Source of the DNA: an uncultured Chlorobiaceae bacterium
Lineage (GTDB): Bacteria; Bacteroidota; Chlorobiia; Chlorobiales; Chlorobiaceae
Assembly: GCA_903939765.1 (NCBI GenBank)
Contig: CAJAIK010000094.1
Location: 84,984-148,983, forward strand
DNA length: 64,000 bases
Reading direction: 5' to 3'
In this document: piece by piece, positions 18,456-27,354 of the stretch
Numbering within the stretch: position 1 is the stretch's first letter
How the letters are laid out: each line of letters begins with the position of its first letter
Made by a program: the position numbers and the translations under genes
Notes under the pieces: generated by a model
The model's database searches: none
What the model saw: only the letters and a program-made list of their open reading frames with translations
Told to the model about the DNA's origin: nothing

Positions 18456-18848
18456 TTGTTCATAAACCCTGTGTGTTCATGATTTGCTGGCAGGAGCGTG
18501 CTCTTTTGTGCTCATCAAACGACGCAGATGGTCACTCTCAAGTTGATTGCACCGCTCTGAGGGCGGGAAAATGATCACCGCAATGCCGTGCTTATTGCGG
18601 AAAAGGCCGGAAGGATCAATTGATCAGGCGGTTCTCGTTTTTGAAGCCATCTCATTGAGATCCGCAAAAAACTTTCAGGAGTTTCAGTGTCGTTTGATGT
18701 GGTTCTGAAACGCTTGAAAGAGGAGCCGGGAAATTTGATGGGACGAGTTGAGGGTATTGGCAAGTCCGGAGCAAAGGTAAGCCGCCAGATACCGCCCTGA
18801 CTTACAGCAGAATCAGCAAGTGATGCAATCAAAAACAAGTGAAAACGG
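18456..18848. other. No intact gene; possible relic coding fragments
   Basis: About 390 bases between the tRNA and higA. Different + frames carry short protein-like stretches, for example one ending VEGIGKSGAKVSRQIPP at about 18800, interrupted by stops and frame changes. This could be a decayed gene, but no family is recognisable. The 109-aa minus ORF listed across here overlaps higA out of frame and looks spurious. Confidence 0.3.
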
Positions 18849-19157
18849 CTATAACCTTGACTCATCGTAAGCCTCGATTTCTCGCTCAATCCTTGCGCCT
18901 TCATTGCTCAGGGCAACTTTAAGATCGTAATCCATCTGCAGCCCAAACCAGAATTGTGGCGGAGTACTGAAATAGCGACCAAGCCGCAGGGCAGTTTCGG
19001 CTGTTATGCACCGTTTTCCTGCAATAATATCGTTGATGCGCCAGACGGGAATACAGATATCCTCGGCAATTCTTTTTTCGCTGAGATTCATGGGGGTGAG
19101 GTACTCCTCAAGCAGAACCGTTCCTGGATGAAGTGGCAACATTTTTCTGGCAAGCAT
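18849..19157 (-). CDS. higA: HigA-family antitoxin (orphan)
   Basis: A 102-residue XRE-type helix-turn-helix protein. LHPGTVLLEEYLTPMNLSEKRIAEDI (about 8-33) and VWRINDIIAGKRCITAETALRLGRYF are the HigA/VapI signature; PQFWFGLQMDYDLKVA closes the domain. A GAGGA lies about 8 bases before the chosen ATG and supports it over the internal Met6. HigA normally follows the toxin gene higB; upstream (to the right) there is no HigB-like frame in 400 bases, and none downstream, so it is orphan. Inverted words ATGGTAA (19172) and TTACCAT (19215), 36 bases apart, could be its operators. Confidence 0.85.
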   Translation of the reverse strand: MLARKMLPLHPGTVLLEEYLTPMNLSEKRIAEDICIPVWRINDIIAGKRCITAETALRLGRYFSTPPQFWFGLQMDYDLKVALSNEGARIEREIEAYDESRL

Positions 19158-19561
19158 TGATAGATTTCCTCATGGTAACTTGAATTTGCAATCTTTGAAC
19201 TCATGATAAACAGCTTACCATTTTTTTATTGATTTCACCCCTTTTATTCTTTTGTCTTTCAACGGAAGAACCACTTCTCTTTTTTGCACTTCTTCACAAA
19301 AGGGCGTGCTTTCTGTCTCGCTGTCAACAGTCATCGCCACCTTGCAAGACTTTTCGTGTTGTTATGGGCAATGGGAGAAGAAAATACCGAAAAGATACTA
19401 TGTGTGTGGATATCGGGGAACGACCATTGAAGTCATCCAGAATCATCATGGAGGAGTGCGCTAAAAAACAACTTCGCGCTTGGTCATTAATTTAAATTAA
19501 ACTATATATCGATGTATTATATGTTTTTTATTGGATTTTCATTGCAAAAGTTGACAATTCT
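19158..19561. other. Non-coding stretch between higA and sqr
   Basis: About 400 bases. Two overlapping + ORFs listed here lack recognisable domains and have no Shine-Dalgarno. The left end contains the likely higA promoter/operator; the right end (AT-rich, about 19490-19560) probably holds the sqr promoter. I see no remaining higB sequence. Confidence 0.4.
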
Positions 19562-21016
19562 ATGGCAAAAGTCGTCGTATTGGGAGCTGGAATTTCAGGC
19601 CACACCGCAGCTTCGTTTCTCAAAAAAAAACTTGGTAAGCACCATGAGGTCGTGGTTGTTACTCCGAATGCCTACTATCAGTGGATTCCATCAAACATCT
19701 GGGTTGGTGTCGGGCGGATGACGATTGATGATGTTCGCTTTGAACTCAAGAGAGTGTATGATCGTTGGGGCATTATTCTCAAACAGGCCAAAGCGGTTGA
19801 AATTCATCCTGAAGGTGACCGTGAAATTGCAAAGGGGTATGTGACGATTGAGTATACCGACGGGTTGCGCAGTGGAGAGACGGAGAAGGTTGATTATGAT
19901 TATCTGGTCAATGCTACGGGCCCAAAGCTTAACTTTGACGCTACAGAGGGTCTTGGCCCTGATAAAAATACGTTCTCGGTTTGTACCTATAACCACGCAG
20001 CCCACGCTTGGGAGAATCTTCAGGACAACATCAAAAAGATGAAGGCGGGTCAAAAGCAGCGGATTTTGATTGGCACCGGTCATGCCATGGCAACCTGTCA
20101 GGGCGCAGCCTTCGAATATATCCTGAATGTGGCTTATGAAATTTCAAAGCTCGGTCTCACGGACAAGGCGCAGATTACCTGGCTCTCCAATGAGTATGAG
20201 CTTGGTGATTTTGGTATGGGAGGCGCTTTTATCAACCGGGGAGGCTACTATACTCCGACGAAAGTCTTCACTGAATCGATCATGGCCGAGTACGGCATCA
20301 ACTGGATAAGACGTGCCGGCGTTCATCGCGTTGAACCTGGAAGGGCGCATTACGAAACTCTCAGTGGAGAAAATTTGACACAGGAGTTTGATTTTGCCAT
20401 GCTCATCCCTTCATTCTCAGGTGTTGGGCTGACCGCTTACGATAAATCAGGAGCTGACATTACAGAGAAGATGTTTGCACCGAACAAGTTTATGAAAGTT
20501 GATGCGGATTATAGTGCAAAACCCTTTGAGGAGTGGGAGGCTGATGACTGGCCGTCGCTCTATCAGAACCCTTTGTTCAAAAACATCTATGCTCCCGGTA
20601 TTGCTTTTGCCCCTCCGCATCCGATTTCAAAACCCATGTCGAGCCCGAGTGGACGCCAGATTTTTCCGACAGCGCCGCGTACCGGTATGCCGGCTGGAGT
20701 TATGGGGAAAATTGTTGCTCTCAATATTGCCGAAAAAATTCAGGGAGCAGAGGAGCATACACACAAGGCATCAATGAGCCGAATGGGTGCCGCTTGCGTT
20801 GTCTCTGCCGGATTTGGTTCATTTGATGGCCTGGGTGCATCCATGACTCTCTTTCCGGTTGTTCCCGATTGGAACAAGTATCCTGAATGGGGGCGTGACA
20901 TGAACTACTCTCTTGGCGAGGCTGGTCTTGCGGGACATTGGCTGAAGGTCATTCTGCACTATCTGTTTTTCCATAAGGCAAAAGGCTACCCGTTCTGGTG
21001 GTTGATTCCGGAATAA
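19562..21016 (+). CDS. sqr: Sulfide:quinone oxidoreductase-family flavoprotein
   Basis: A 484-residue FAD-dependent two-dinucleotide-binding-domain flavoprotein. The FAD site VVVLGAGISGHTAASFL is at residues 4-20 and the second motif VNATGPKLNFD at 116-126. It has exactly three cysteines, Cys141, Cys179 and Cys412, matching the three-Cys pattern needed for sulfide oxidation in SQR. The C-terminal LKVILHYLFFHKAKGYPFW is a hydrophobic amphipathic tail suited to membrane attachment. It would oxidise sulfide and reduce the quinone pool, feeding the photosynthetic electron chain. Green sulfur bacteria encode several SQR types; I cannot assign the type by eye. Confidence 0.85.
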   Translation: MAKVVVLGAGISGHTAASFLKKKLGKHHEVVVVTPNAYYQWIPSNIWVGVGRMTIDDVRFELKRVYDRWGIILKQAKAVEIHPEGDREIAKGYVTIEYTDGLRSGETEKVDYDYLVNATGPKLNFDATEGLGPDKNTFSVCTYNHAAHAWENLQDNIKKMKAGQKQRILIGTGHAMATCQGAAFEYILNVAYEISKLGLTDKAQITWLSNEYELGDFGMGGAFINRGGYYTPTKVFTESIMAEYGINWIRRAGVHRVEPGRAHYETLSGENLTQEFDFAMLIPSFSGVGLTAYDKSGADITEKMFAPNKFMKVDADYSAKPFEEWEADDWPSLYQNPLFKNIYAPGIAFAPPHPISKPMSSPSGRQIFPTAPRTGMPAGVMGKIVALNIAEKIQGAEEHTHKASMSRMGAACVVSAGFGSFDGLGASMTLFPVVPDWNKYPEWGRDMNYSLGEAGLAGHWLKVILHYLFFHKAKGYPFWWLIPE

Positions 21017-21053
21017 ATCAATACACGACTAACAATCCTAAATCAGAAAACCT

Positions 21054-21212
21054 ATGGGCACGAATAAAGTCAAGGCATATTATGATGAGGCTTATCCACC
21101 GGTACCTTCGAAGGGTACACTGTACTGGCGGAAAAACCTGCTGTGGCAACTCATTCGATTCGTCGTGTTAAATGTTAAAATTATGCGCATTGTTGTTGGT
21201 GGTCACTCCTGA
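21054..21212 (+). CDS. 52-residue membrane-tail protein next to sqr (missed by ORF track)
   Basis: An open frame starting MGTNKVKAYYDEAYPPVP and ending IVVGGHS, read directly from the sequence 38 bases after sqr. The first ~28 residues are polar with a Pro-rich PPVPSKGTLYWRK. The rest (LLWQLIRFVVLNVKIMRIVV) forms one hydrophobic, positively flanked helix. The reading frame uses ordinary codons and ends cleanly before the convergent DUF218 gene. It could be a small membrane partner of the SQR. I do not recognise a named family. Confidence 0.65.
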   Translation: MGTNKVKAYYDEAYPPVPSKGTLYWRKNLLWQLIRFVVLNVKIMRIVVGGHS

Positions 21213-21219
21213 TTTTTGT

Positions 21220-21810
21220 TCAGTAGTGAACCGCTATGTAAAAAATGTTTTTTTTGATTTCGCTGATCACAAACTGATAACTTTCCCGCTCTTTCCACCA
21301 GAGCACTCTGTGCCACCATAAAGGGTTTGTCGAAACCAGTATAAATTTTTTGGGAGATCCTGCAAATGCCCGACTCCATGTTTGATGGAGACGGAGCATG
21401 TGTGGGGGATCGCTGACGACAATTGCACTTTTCCATCCATTTCTCTTCATCGTTATTGAAGTGTTTATGGCTTCATCCCAGGTCGTTTTTGATTTGGCGT
21501 CGATAATGATTGCTTTTTTGGGCACACCGAGTGCTCTTATGTGCCGTTCGCGCCAGTTGGGATGCGGAGGCCGGTAAAATCGTTCGTCAATGCCCGTCAG
21601 AACAACGTGAGTGGCATATCCGGCATTGTAGAGTTCAGCTCCTTTGCGTACCCGGAGCCCACTATCCCCTCCCAGCACAACAATTACATCACTTTTTTTT
21701 GGATCGGTGGCATATTGTGAAACAAGTATGCCAAGGCTTAAAAAAAAGAGAGCTGCTGCGACGCTTACCAAAAGAAAAACTATCAAGGTAAGCTTAACAA
21801 AACGTTTCAT
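21220..21810 (-). CDS. DUF218 / SanA-YdcF-family membrane-anchored protein
   Basis: A 196-residue protein with an N-terminal membrane helix (LTLIVFLLVSVAAALFFLSLGI, about 7-28), then the DUF218 fold: VIVVLGGDSGLRVRKGAELYNAGYA, VVLTGI, SKTTWDEAINT and AIVVSDPPHMLRL. SanA and YdcF relatives are linked to envelope barrier function. It converges on the sqr small gene with a 7-base gap. Confidence 0.85.
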   Translation of the reverse strand: MKRFVKLTLIVFLLVSVAAALFFLSLGILVSQYATDPKKSDVIVVLGGDSGLRVRKGAELYNAGYATHVVLTGIDERFYRPPHPNWRERHIRALGVPKKAIIIDAKSKTTWDEAINTSITMKRNGWKSAIVVSDPPHMLRLHQTWSRAFAGSPKKFILVSTNPLWWHRVLWWKERESYQFVISEIKKNIFYIAVHY

Positions 21811-22115
21811 AGAGACTATTGGAGGGTTAGTATCCCGTAATGCAACAGGAGTCGAGTGGATAACTCACATCCCGACTGCCTGCATGCAAGATAATAACCA
21901 ATTTTTGGAAGCTTGCTGTTGGTTTGCGGGTAAACAATAATCAGTTATTGTCAATTGAGCAATTTTCAGATGGAAAAAATTAAGCCAACCTCATTGTTAT
22001 TTTTCTTAAATTGTTAAAATAAAATGTATTAGTATGTTTTTTTTGTAAAAAAGCACGTGTTACTGTATAGAAAAGCTATACAGATTCATCTTAGTGCGAT
22101 TAATATGGATTTTCA
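21811..22115. other. AT-rich divergent intergenic region
   Basis: About 305 bases between the DUF218 gene (minus) and the first hybrid kinase (plus). It is AT-rich and must hold both promoters. No strong hairpin, repeat or RNA gene was seen. Confidence 0.35.
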
Positions 22116-24197
22116 GTGAAAGAGAAGGATTGTGAGAAAGAAAAAGATGCTATTTCCGCAGAAAGAGAGGGGATAGGGAAGCGCGAACGGGCGTTCACTA
22201 AAATCATGATTGAAAGTTTACCCGGTTCGTTCTCTATCAGTGACGCCAATGGACGATTGGTCTGGTGGAACACCTACCATCAAGAGGAACTTGTCGGAAA
22301 AGGTGAGCGTGAGATGTATTCGACCAATGCGCTGGAGGTATTTCATCCTGATGACCGGGCATTTGTGTTGGAGAAGATGTTGAACGTCCTGAACTTCGGC
22401 ATTGAAGAAACCGGTGAAGGGAGAGTTTTGCTTCGGGGCGGACCGAAATTCCAATGGCGAATGATAACAGGCAAGAGGATAATAATTGATGATGAATCGT
22501 TTGTTGTCGCAGTTGGTATTGATATCACCGAACGGAAGCGGTTTGAAGCTATCACAGCGTTTCGCCTGCATCTTCACAATATTATGGATATCTCCTCCCT
22601 GGAGGAGCTGTTGAGAGTCACAATAGATGAGGTGGAACGCCTGACTCAAAGCCCAATTGGTTTTTTCCATCTTGTTGCTGACGATCAGACGGCATTTTCA
22701 ATGCGTGTCTTGTCCACCAGTTCACAAATCCTTGAGGGAGAACAGCACAACACATCTTTGAATGAAAAGGAGATATTGGTTGATGCAATACTACTGAAAG
22801 AGGCGGTTATAGACAATAATTACAAAACACCAACCACTCCTTGTGCCGCAACGGATACTGATTTGACCATCCAGCGAATACTTTTTATTCCCCTGAAAAG
22901 GGGAACGGCCGTTGCTGCGCTCCTTTGCGTTGGAGGCAAGTCTTACGATTATGATGAGGATGACTTGAAAATGGTGGGAGATCTGGCAAATTTTGCCTGG
23001 GATATTGTCTCTTGTAAACGCGCCGAGTTGTCGGAACAAAAGATCCAGAAGTCACTTTTTCAGTCTCAAAAAATGGGACTTGTTGGACAGCTTGCTGGCG
23101 GAATTGCTTACGACGTCAATAACATGTTGGGGGTGATTCTCGGCAATGCAGAAACAGCCATGAATCAACCTGCTATTGAAGAACCGATTCTGGGCAATAT
23201 GAAGGCTATTTATCAGGCTGCTGAGCACTCTGCCGTTCTCTGCAATCACCTCATTGCTTTTTCCCGAAAGCAGTGCGTCATGCCAATTGTTCTCGATCTT
23301 AACGTCATGGTTGAACGGGGGCTTGCCGTCTTGAGGCGCCTGATTGGCGAAAATATTACCCTGGTATGGTTACCAACCACTCGTATTATTCCGATCAAGA
23401 TTGATCCTGCCCAAATTGATCTGATTCTTGGCAACCTTTGTGTTAATTCCCGGGATGCTATACCGGGTATTGGAAAAATTACCATCGAAACCAGCAGAAT
23501 TCATGTTGATAAAGCTGGCTGCGTCGCTGGCCATCCCTGCAATGAGCCTGGCTATTATGTGATTCTTTCCGTGACTGATGATGGATGCGGGATCGAAAAA
23601 ATAAATATGCCCTTCATTTTCCAACCTTTTTTTACCACAAAGGAGAAGAGAACAGGTACCGGTATGGGGCTTGCAACAATCTATGGCATTATCAAGCAGA
23701 ACAGCGCATTCATAGAATGCTCCAGCGAACCGGGCAGGGGAACCACCTTCAGGATGTACTTTCCTCTGCACACCGGGTACGCTGAGACTAATAAGATTGA
23801 CCAGTTGATGCCGTCAATTGGTCACGGTAAAGAGTTGATACTGCTTGTTGATGATGAACCTGATATCTTGAGTATATGCACGCTTATGCTTGAAAACAGA
23901 GGCTATATGATACTCAGTGCTGCAGCACCGAGTATCGCGATCCGGATTGCTGACGAGCACAAGGGCCAGATTCAACTGCTTATAACCGATGTTGTGTTGC
24001 CTGAGATGAACGGTTGTGACCTTTCCAAAAAACTTCAGACAATATCACCAAATCTCAAAACCCTCTTTATGTCCGGTTATACCGCAGACTTTGTAAATAA
24101 TCAAGGGGTGATTGATCTGGACTTGAATTTTATTCAGAAGCCTTTTTCCATCAAAACACTTCTTGGTGCGATCAAAAAAATTCTTGCACATAATTGA
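22116..24197 (+). CDS. Hybrid sensor kinase homologue with Tyr in place of the phospho-acceptor His
   Basis: A 693-residue protein with a GTG start: an N-terminal charged coil, PAS (about 26-140), GAF (about 155-300), a HisKA-like segment (315-385), HATPase (about 420-560) and a C-terminal receiver (about 572-690). The H-box reads LAGGIAYDVNNMLG with Tyr332 (codon TAC, 23109-23111) where the paralogue at 42.4 kb has His449 in LAGGIAHDFNNML. The ATP-binding boxes remain: NLCVNSRDAI, VTDDGCGI and GTGMGLATIYGI. The receiver keeps Asp in ITDVVLPEMNG, SGYT and the Lys in QKPF. It cannot autophosphorylate in the normal way and may accept phosphate from, or regulate, another kinase. There is no transmembrane helix. 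Confidence 0.88.
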   Translation: MKEKDCEKEKDAISAEREGIGKRERAFTKIMIESLPGSFSISDANGRLVWWNTYHQEELVGKGEREMYSTNALEVFHPDDRAFVLEKMLNVLNFGIEETGEGRVLLRGGPKFQWRMITGKRIIIDDESFVVAVGIDITERKRFEAITAFRLHLHNIMDISSLEELLRVTIDEVERLTQSPIGFFHLVADDQTAFSMRVLSTSSQILEGEQHNTSLNEKEILVDAILLKEAVIDNNYKTPTTPCAATDTDLTIQRILFIPLKRGTAVAALLCVGGKSYDYDEDDLKMVGDLANFAWDIVSCKRAELSEQKIQKSLFQSQKMGLVGQLAGGIAYDVNNMLGVILGNAETAMNQPAIEEPILGNMKAIYQAAEHSAVLCNHLIAFSRKQCVMPIVLDLNVMVERGLAVLRRLIGENITLVWLPTTRIIPIKIDPAQIDLILGNLCVNSRDAIPGIGKITIETSRIHVDKAGCVAGHPCNEPGYYVILSVTDDGCGIEKINMPFIFQPFFTTKEKRTGTGMGLATIYGIIKQNSAFIECSSEPGRGTTFRMYFPLHTGYAETNKIDQLMPSIGHGKELILLVDDEPDILSICTLMLENRGYMILSAAAPSIAIRIADEHKGQIQLLITDVVLPEMNGCDLSKKLQTISPNLKTLFMSGYTADFVNNQGVIDLDLNFIQKPFSIKTLLGAIKKILAHN

Positions 24198-24324
24198 ACT
24201 CCAAGAGCGCTCAACGGATTATTTTTTCATTCGCTGTTGCAGCTTTTAATTATAGCGAGTTTTTCATAAATTGGCAGCGTCAAAAACTTATCGGGGTTTT
24301 GAATAACCTTTTTCAAAAAAATCG

Positions 24325-25368
24325 ATGAAGCCATCGCTTTCTTTGTTTCTGCTTTTTTTATTTTTTCTTGTGGGCTGTTCCGGCCAAAACAGGGAAAAAC
24401 AAGTCAGCACCCCCTCTTCAGAGGGCAAGTCTCAGATTGGTCTGGTCTTTGATGTTGGCGGCAGGGGTGATAAATCATTCAATGATTCAGCCTATAATGG
24501 CCTGGCAATTGCGAAAGCAAAGCACGGTGTCAACTTTATCTTCATAGAACCGCAGGGAGAGGGAGCCGATCGTGAGGCTGCGTTACGCCAGATGGCCGTG
24601 GATCCTGATATAGGACTGATTATTGGTGTTGGTCTGCTTTTCAGTGAGGATATTACGGCCATAGCAAGGGAATTTCCCGATAAAAAATTTGTCTGCATTG
24701 ACTATATTCACCAACCGAAAGTTGTGATACCCGCTAATCTCCAGGGTATTGCTTTTGAAGAGAAAAAAGGCTCTTTTCTGGCAGGAGCCCTTGCGGCGAT
24801 GGTTACCAGAACCAAAACAGTCGGTTTCATCGGAGGTATGGAGTCGAGCGTCATCAAGAAATTTGAGAGTGGCTTTATTGAGGGTGTCCGCTCAATAAAT
24901 CCTGCAGTCAGAGTTATTTCCGGTTATATCGGTATGACCGGAAGCGCTTTTGCTGATCCCGCCAAGGGCAAAGAACTTGCACTTGGTCAATATGGCAGGG
25001 GTGCCGACATTGTGTATCAGGCAGCCGGAGCCAGCGGACTTGGTGTCATCGAAGCCGCGAAGGAAAGTAAGATGCTTGTGATTTGCACTGATCGCGATCA
25101 GGAACCAGAAGCACCGGGATTCGTATTGACAAGTATGACCAAAGCTGTTGACAGGGCTCTGCTGAAAACGGTAGAAACGTTTCTTGACGGCAGTTTCAAG
25201 GGAGGTTGCATCTCGGTATTCGGTCTGGCCGATCGTTATACGGACTACGTTTACAATAAAAAAAATGCATCATTGATTGGCATGAAAAATCATCAACAAC
25301 TGGAGGATATCAGAAAAAAAATAATAACAGGAGAAATTGTTGTCGATGAGACCGCCGTTGTACAATAA
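24325..25368 (+). CDS. BMP-family (TmpC/BmpA/Med-type) substrate-binding lipoprotein
   Basis: A 347-residue exported lipoprotein. The signal peptide ends in the lipobox LVGC (Cys18). QIGLVFDVGGRGDKSFNDSAYNGL (about 37-60) is the family's ligand-facing start; GFIGGMESSVIKKFESGFIEGV and YQAAGASGLGVIEAA follow. BMP proteins bind nucleosides and related ligands for ABC importers. No permease or ATPase genes are adjacent, so the transporter is elsewhere or the protein is a sensor. It is followed by an intrinsic terminator. Confidence 0.9.
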   Translation: MKPSLSLFLLFLFFLVGCSGQNREKQVSTPSSEGKSQIGLVFDVGGRGDKSFNDSAYNGLAIAKAKHGVNFIFIEPQGEGADREAALRQMAVDPDIGLIIGVGLLFSEDITAIAREFPDKKFVCIDYIHQPKVVIPANLQGIAFEEKKGSFLAGALAAMVTRTKTVGFIGGMESSVIKKFESGFIEGVRSINPAVRVISGYIGMTGSAFADPAKGKELALGQYGRGADIVYQAAGASGLGVIEAAKESKMLVICTDRDQEPEAPGFVLTSMTKAVDRALLKTVETFLDGSFKGGCISVFGLADRYTDYVYNKKNASLIGMKNHQQLEDIRKKIITGEIVVDETAVVQ

Positions 25369-25372
25369 TGGT

Positions 25373-25410
25373 TGCAGGAGCCGCCAGTATGAAACCGGCT
25401 GCTTTTTTTT
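25373..25410 (+). terminator. Intrinsic terminator after the BMP lipoprotein gene
   Basis: An AGCCG/CGGCT stem with flanking GCAG/CTGC complementarity (bulged) runs into a T8 tract five bases after the BMP stop. Confidence 0.7.
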
Positions 25411-25459
25411 GGTGAGCGGAAAAATAAAGGATTGTTAATTGATTTGAAGTACAATACTG

Positions 25460-26455
25460 GTGAATAAAAAAATCCTTGTAACCGGGGCAACTGGTTTTAT
25501 TGGTTCAAGTTTGGTGAAAAAACTGGCTTTAACCGATGATGAAGTATCAATTCTTGTACGAAAAAATTCGGATTTAACATCACTCACCGATGTTTTGCAC
25601 AAGGTCAAGCTTGTTTATGGCGATATTACTGACCGAGCTTCGCTGGACAGGGCGCTGAAGGGAATTGATTTGGTCTATCACTCAGCAGGTCTTACCTATA
25701 TGGGTGACAAAAAAAATGCGCTGCTCTATAAAATCAATGTTGAAGGTACCCGCAATATTCTGCAGGCTTCGGCCGCTGCCGGTGTTACCAGAGTTGTGCA
25801 TGTCAGTTCCATAACCGCAGTAGGAATTGCCTTCGACAAAAAACCTGTCGATGAATCTGTTATCTGGAATTTCCATCAGATTGATCTTGAGTATGCCAGA
25901 ACAAAACACCTTTCAGAAGTAGAAGTTGCTGAAGCGGTCAAAAAAGGGTTGGACTGTGTTATTGTCAATCCCGCATTTGTGTTTGGTGCAGGAGATATCA
26001 ATTTTAATGCAGGACGGATCATCAAAGATATTTATAACAGAAAGCTTCCATTTTATCCGCTTGGTGGTATCTGTGTGGTCGATGTTGAGATTGTTGCCGA
26101 TACGATTATCACCGCCATGAAAAAAGGAAAGACAGGGGAACGTTACATCCTTGGTGGTGAAAATGTCTCTTACAAGCAGCTTGCTGATACGATATCGAAG
26201 ATTACCGGAGCGCCAAGGGTTCATTTCCCTCTTCCGTTCTGGATGGCCAAAATACTGAAACTGGCGCTTGATCTCTACAAAAACAAGAACCGGATATCCA
26301 AGCTTTTCAATATGTCAATGTTCAGGGTAGCATCCCACTTCCTCTATTTTGATTCAGCCAAGGCTACGCGTGAATTGAATATGCAGTATGAACCCCATGA
26401 ACACAGCATCCGTAACGCTTACGAGTGGTATCGGGATCGCAATATGCTGAATTGA
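25460..26455 (+). CDS. Extended SDR / NAD(P)-dependent epimerase-reductase
   Basis: A 331-residue Rossmann enzyme with a GTG start. KKILVTGATGFIGSSLVKKL is the dinucleotide site. LVYHSAGLTYMG, VVHVSSITAVGI and EYARTKHLSEVEV (catalytic Tyr-x3-Lys) follow. The latter half resembles the dihydroflavonol-4-reductase / 3-beta-HSD branch, including HpnA-like proteins of hopanoid loci. The substrate is unknown. It converges on the methyltransferase gene. Confidence 0.85.
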   Translation: MNKKILVTGATGFIGSSLVKKLALTDDEVSILVRKNSDLTSLTDVLHKVKLVYGDITDRASLDRALKGIDLVYHSAGLTYMGDKKNALLYKINVEGTRNILQASAAAGVTRVVHVSSITAVGIAFDKKPVDESVIWNFHQIDLEYARTKHLSEVEVAEAVKKGLDCVIVNPAFVFGAGDINFNAGRIIKDIYNRKLPFYPLGGICVVDVEIVADTIITAMKKGKTGERYILGGENVSYKQLADTISKITGAPRVHFPLPFWMAKILKLALDLYKNKNRISKLFNMSMFRVASHFLYFDSAKATRELNMQYEPHEHSIRNAYEWYRDRNMLN

Positions 26456-26485
26456 TTACCAGGCCGGAGCCGTCAGGGCAACGGT

Positions 26486-27274
26486 TTACGGTTTCCGGCA
26501 AAAAAGCATCATCCTCGGCGAATCATTTTCCATAAAAGGTTCGCCCTGGTAGTTGCCTGCAATATCAGCTACACAAAATCCTGCCTCCTGAAGCATTGAC
26601 AGTATCTCCTCTTTGCCGTAAAGCCTCACCGATTCCGTGAACGTCAGCGCTTCGCCTGCGGGAGGGGTAATGGTAATGTTTTTTGTTATCCTGTCCTCTT
26701 CAAACGCCCGCTCTTCAAGAACGGTAAGGTTGCCTGCGGTTTTCAGGGAGTGAGGTACCAGATTTCGTGCAAGAGGGATTGGATTCAGAAGGTCAAGAAC
26801 GTACCATCCACCCCGTTTAAGCGCACCATAAGCTTTGTTGAGCACCAGATGGTCATCTGCCTTTTCATCAAAGTAGCCGAAACTGGTAAAGAGCTGGACC
26901 ACAAGATCAAAATGAGCGTTGGCCGGAATATGGCGCATGTCGCAACAGGTAAGGGTGAGCTGCAACTGGTTTTTAAGCGCCTCTTTCCGCGCCTCTTCGA
27001 GCAGAAAAGGGGAGAGGTCATTTCCAGTGACCGCGCAGCCGAGACGGGCAAGTTCAAGAGCATGTCGGCCGGCTCCGCACGCTATATCAAGGACTGATAG
27101 TGACGCAGCCTCTTTCTGGTCAAGGCCGGAAAGGTTCAGGATGGTTTGAATGCATCGGGCAGCTTCATCACGGTTGCGGTGGCTGTAAACTTCAAGATAG
27201 AGCGGATGGTTAAACCACTCTTCAAACCAGAGTGACGAAGGGTTCGTTTTCGAACCATCTGGATAATCATCCAT
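26486..27274 (-). CDS. Class I SAM-dependent methyltransferase
   Basis: A 262-residue methyltransferase. SVLDIACGAGRHALELARLGCAVTG (about 59-83) is motif I with the post-I acidic residue (GND). FDLVVQLFTSFGYF and LKRGGWYVLDLLNP match motifs II-III. The substrate is unknown. It is upstream of, and probably co-transcribed with, nothing obvious: an inverted repeat and a small gene follow at higher coordinates on the same strand. Confidence 0.85.
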   Translation of the reverse strand: MDDYPDGSKTNPSSLWFEEWFNHPLYLEVYSHRNRDEAARCIQTILNLSGLDQKEAASLSVLDIACGAGRHALELARLGCAVTGNDLSPFLLEEARKEALKNQLQLTLTCCDMRHIPANAHFDLVVQLFTSFGYFDEKADDHLVLNKAYGALKRGGWYVLDLLNPIPLARNLVPHSLKTAGNLTVLEERAFEEDRITKNITITPPAGEALTFTESVRLYGKEEILSMLQEAGFCVADIAGNYQGEPFMENDSPRMMLFCRKP

Positions 27275-27311
27275 ACTGAAGAGAGAAAAAAGGTGAAAAA
27301 ACAGGTGAGAT

Positions 27312-27335
27312 TCAGGGCACCCTGCGATGCCCTGA
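27312..27335 (-). terminator. Hairpin after the 64-residue small gene
   Basis: TCAGGGCA and TGCCCTGA form a perfect 8-bp stem with an 8-base loop. On the minus strand it is followed, after about 9 bases, by TGTTTTTT. It lies 20 bases past the stop of the small gene and likely ends its transcript. Confidence 0.6.
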
Positions 27336-27354
27336 CGACGTATCGGGGGTATGC

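Noticed and set aside
18575-18904. 109-aa minus ORF next to higA
   Set aside because: Overlaps higA out of frame and shows no family pattern; adjacent frames have equally protein-like patches.
19229-19495. Two overlapping ORFs before sqr
   Set aside because: No domain, no Shine-Dalgarno, and the two frames disagree; non-coding is more likely.
22116-24197. The first hybrid kinase as a pseudogene
   Set aside because: The frame is fully open and all ATP-site and receiver motifs are intact; only the acceptor residue differs.
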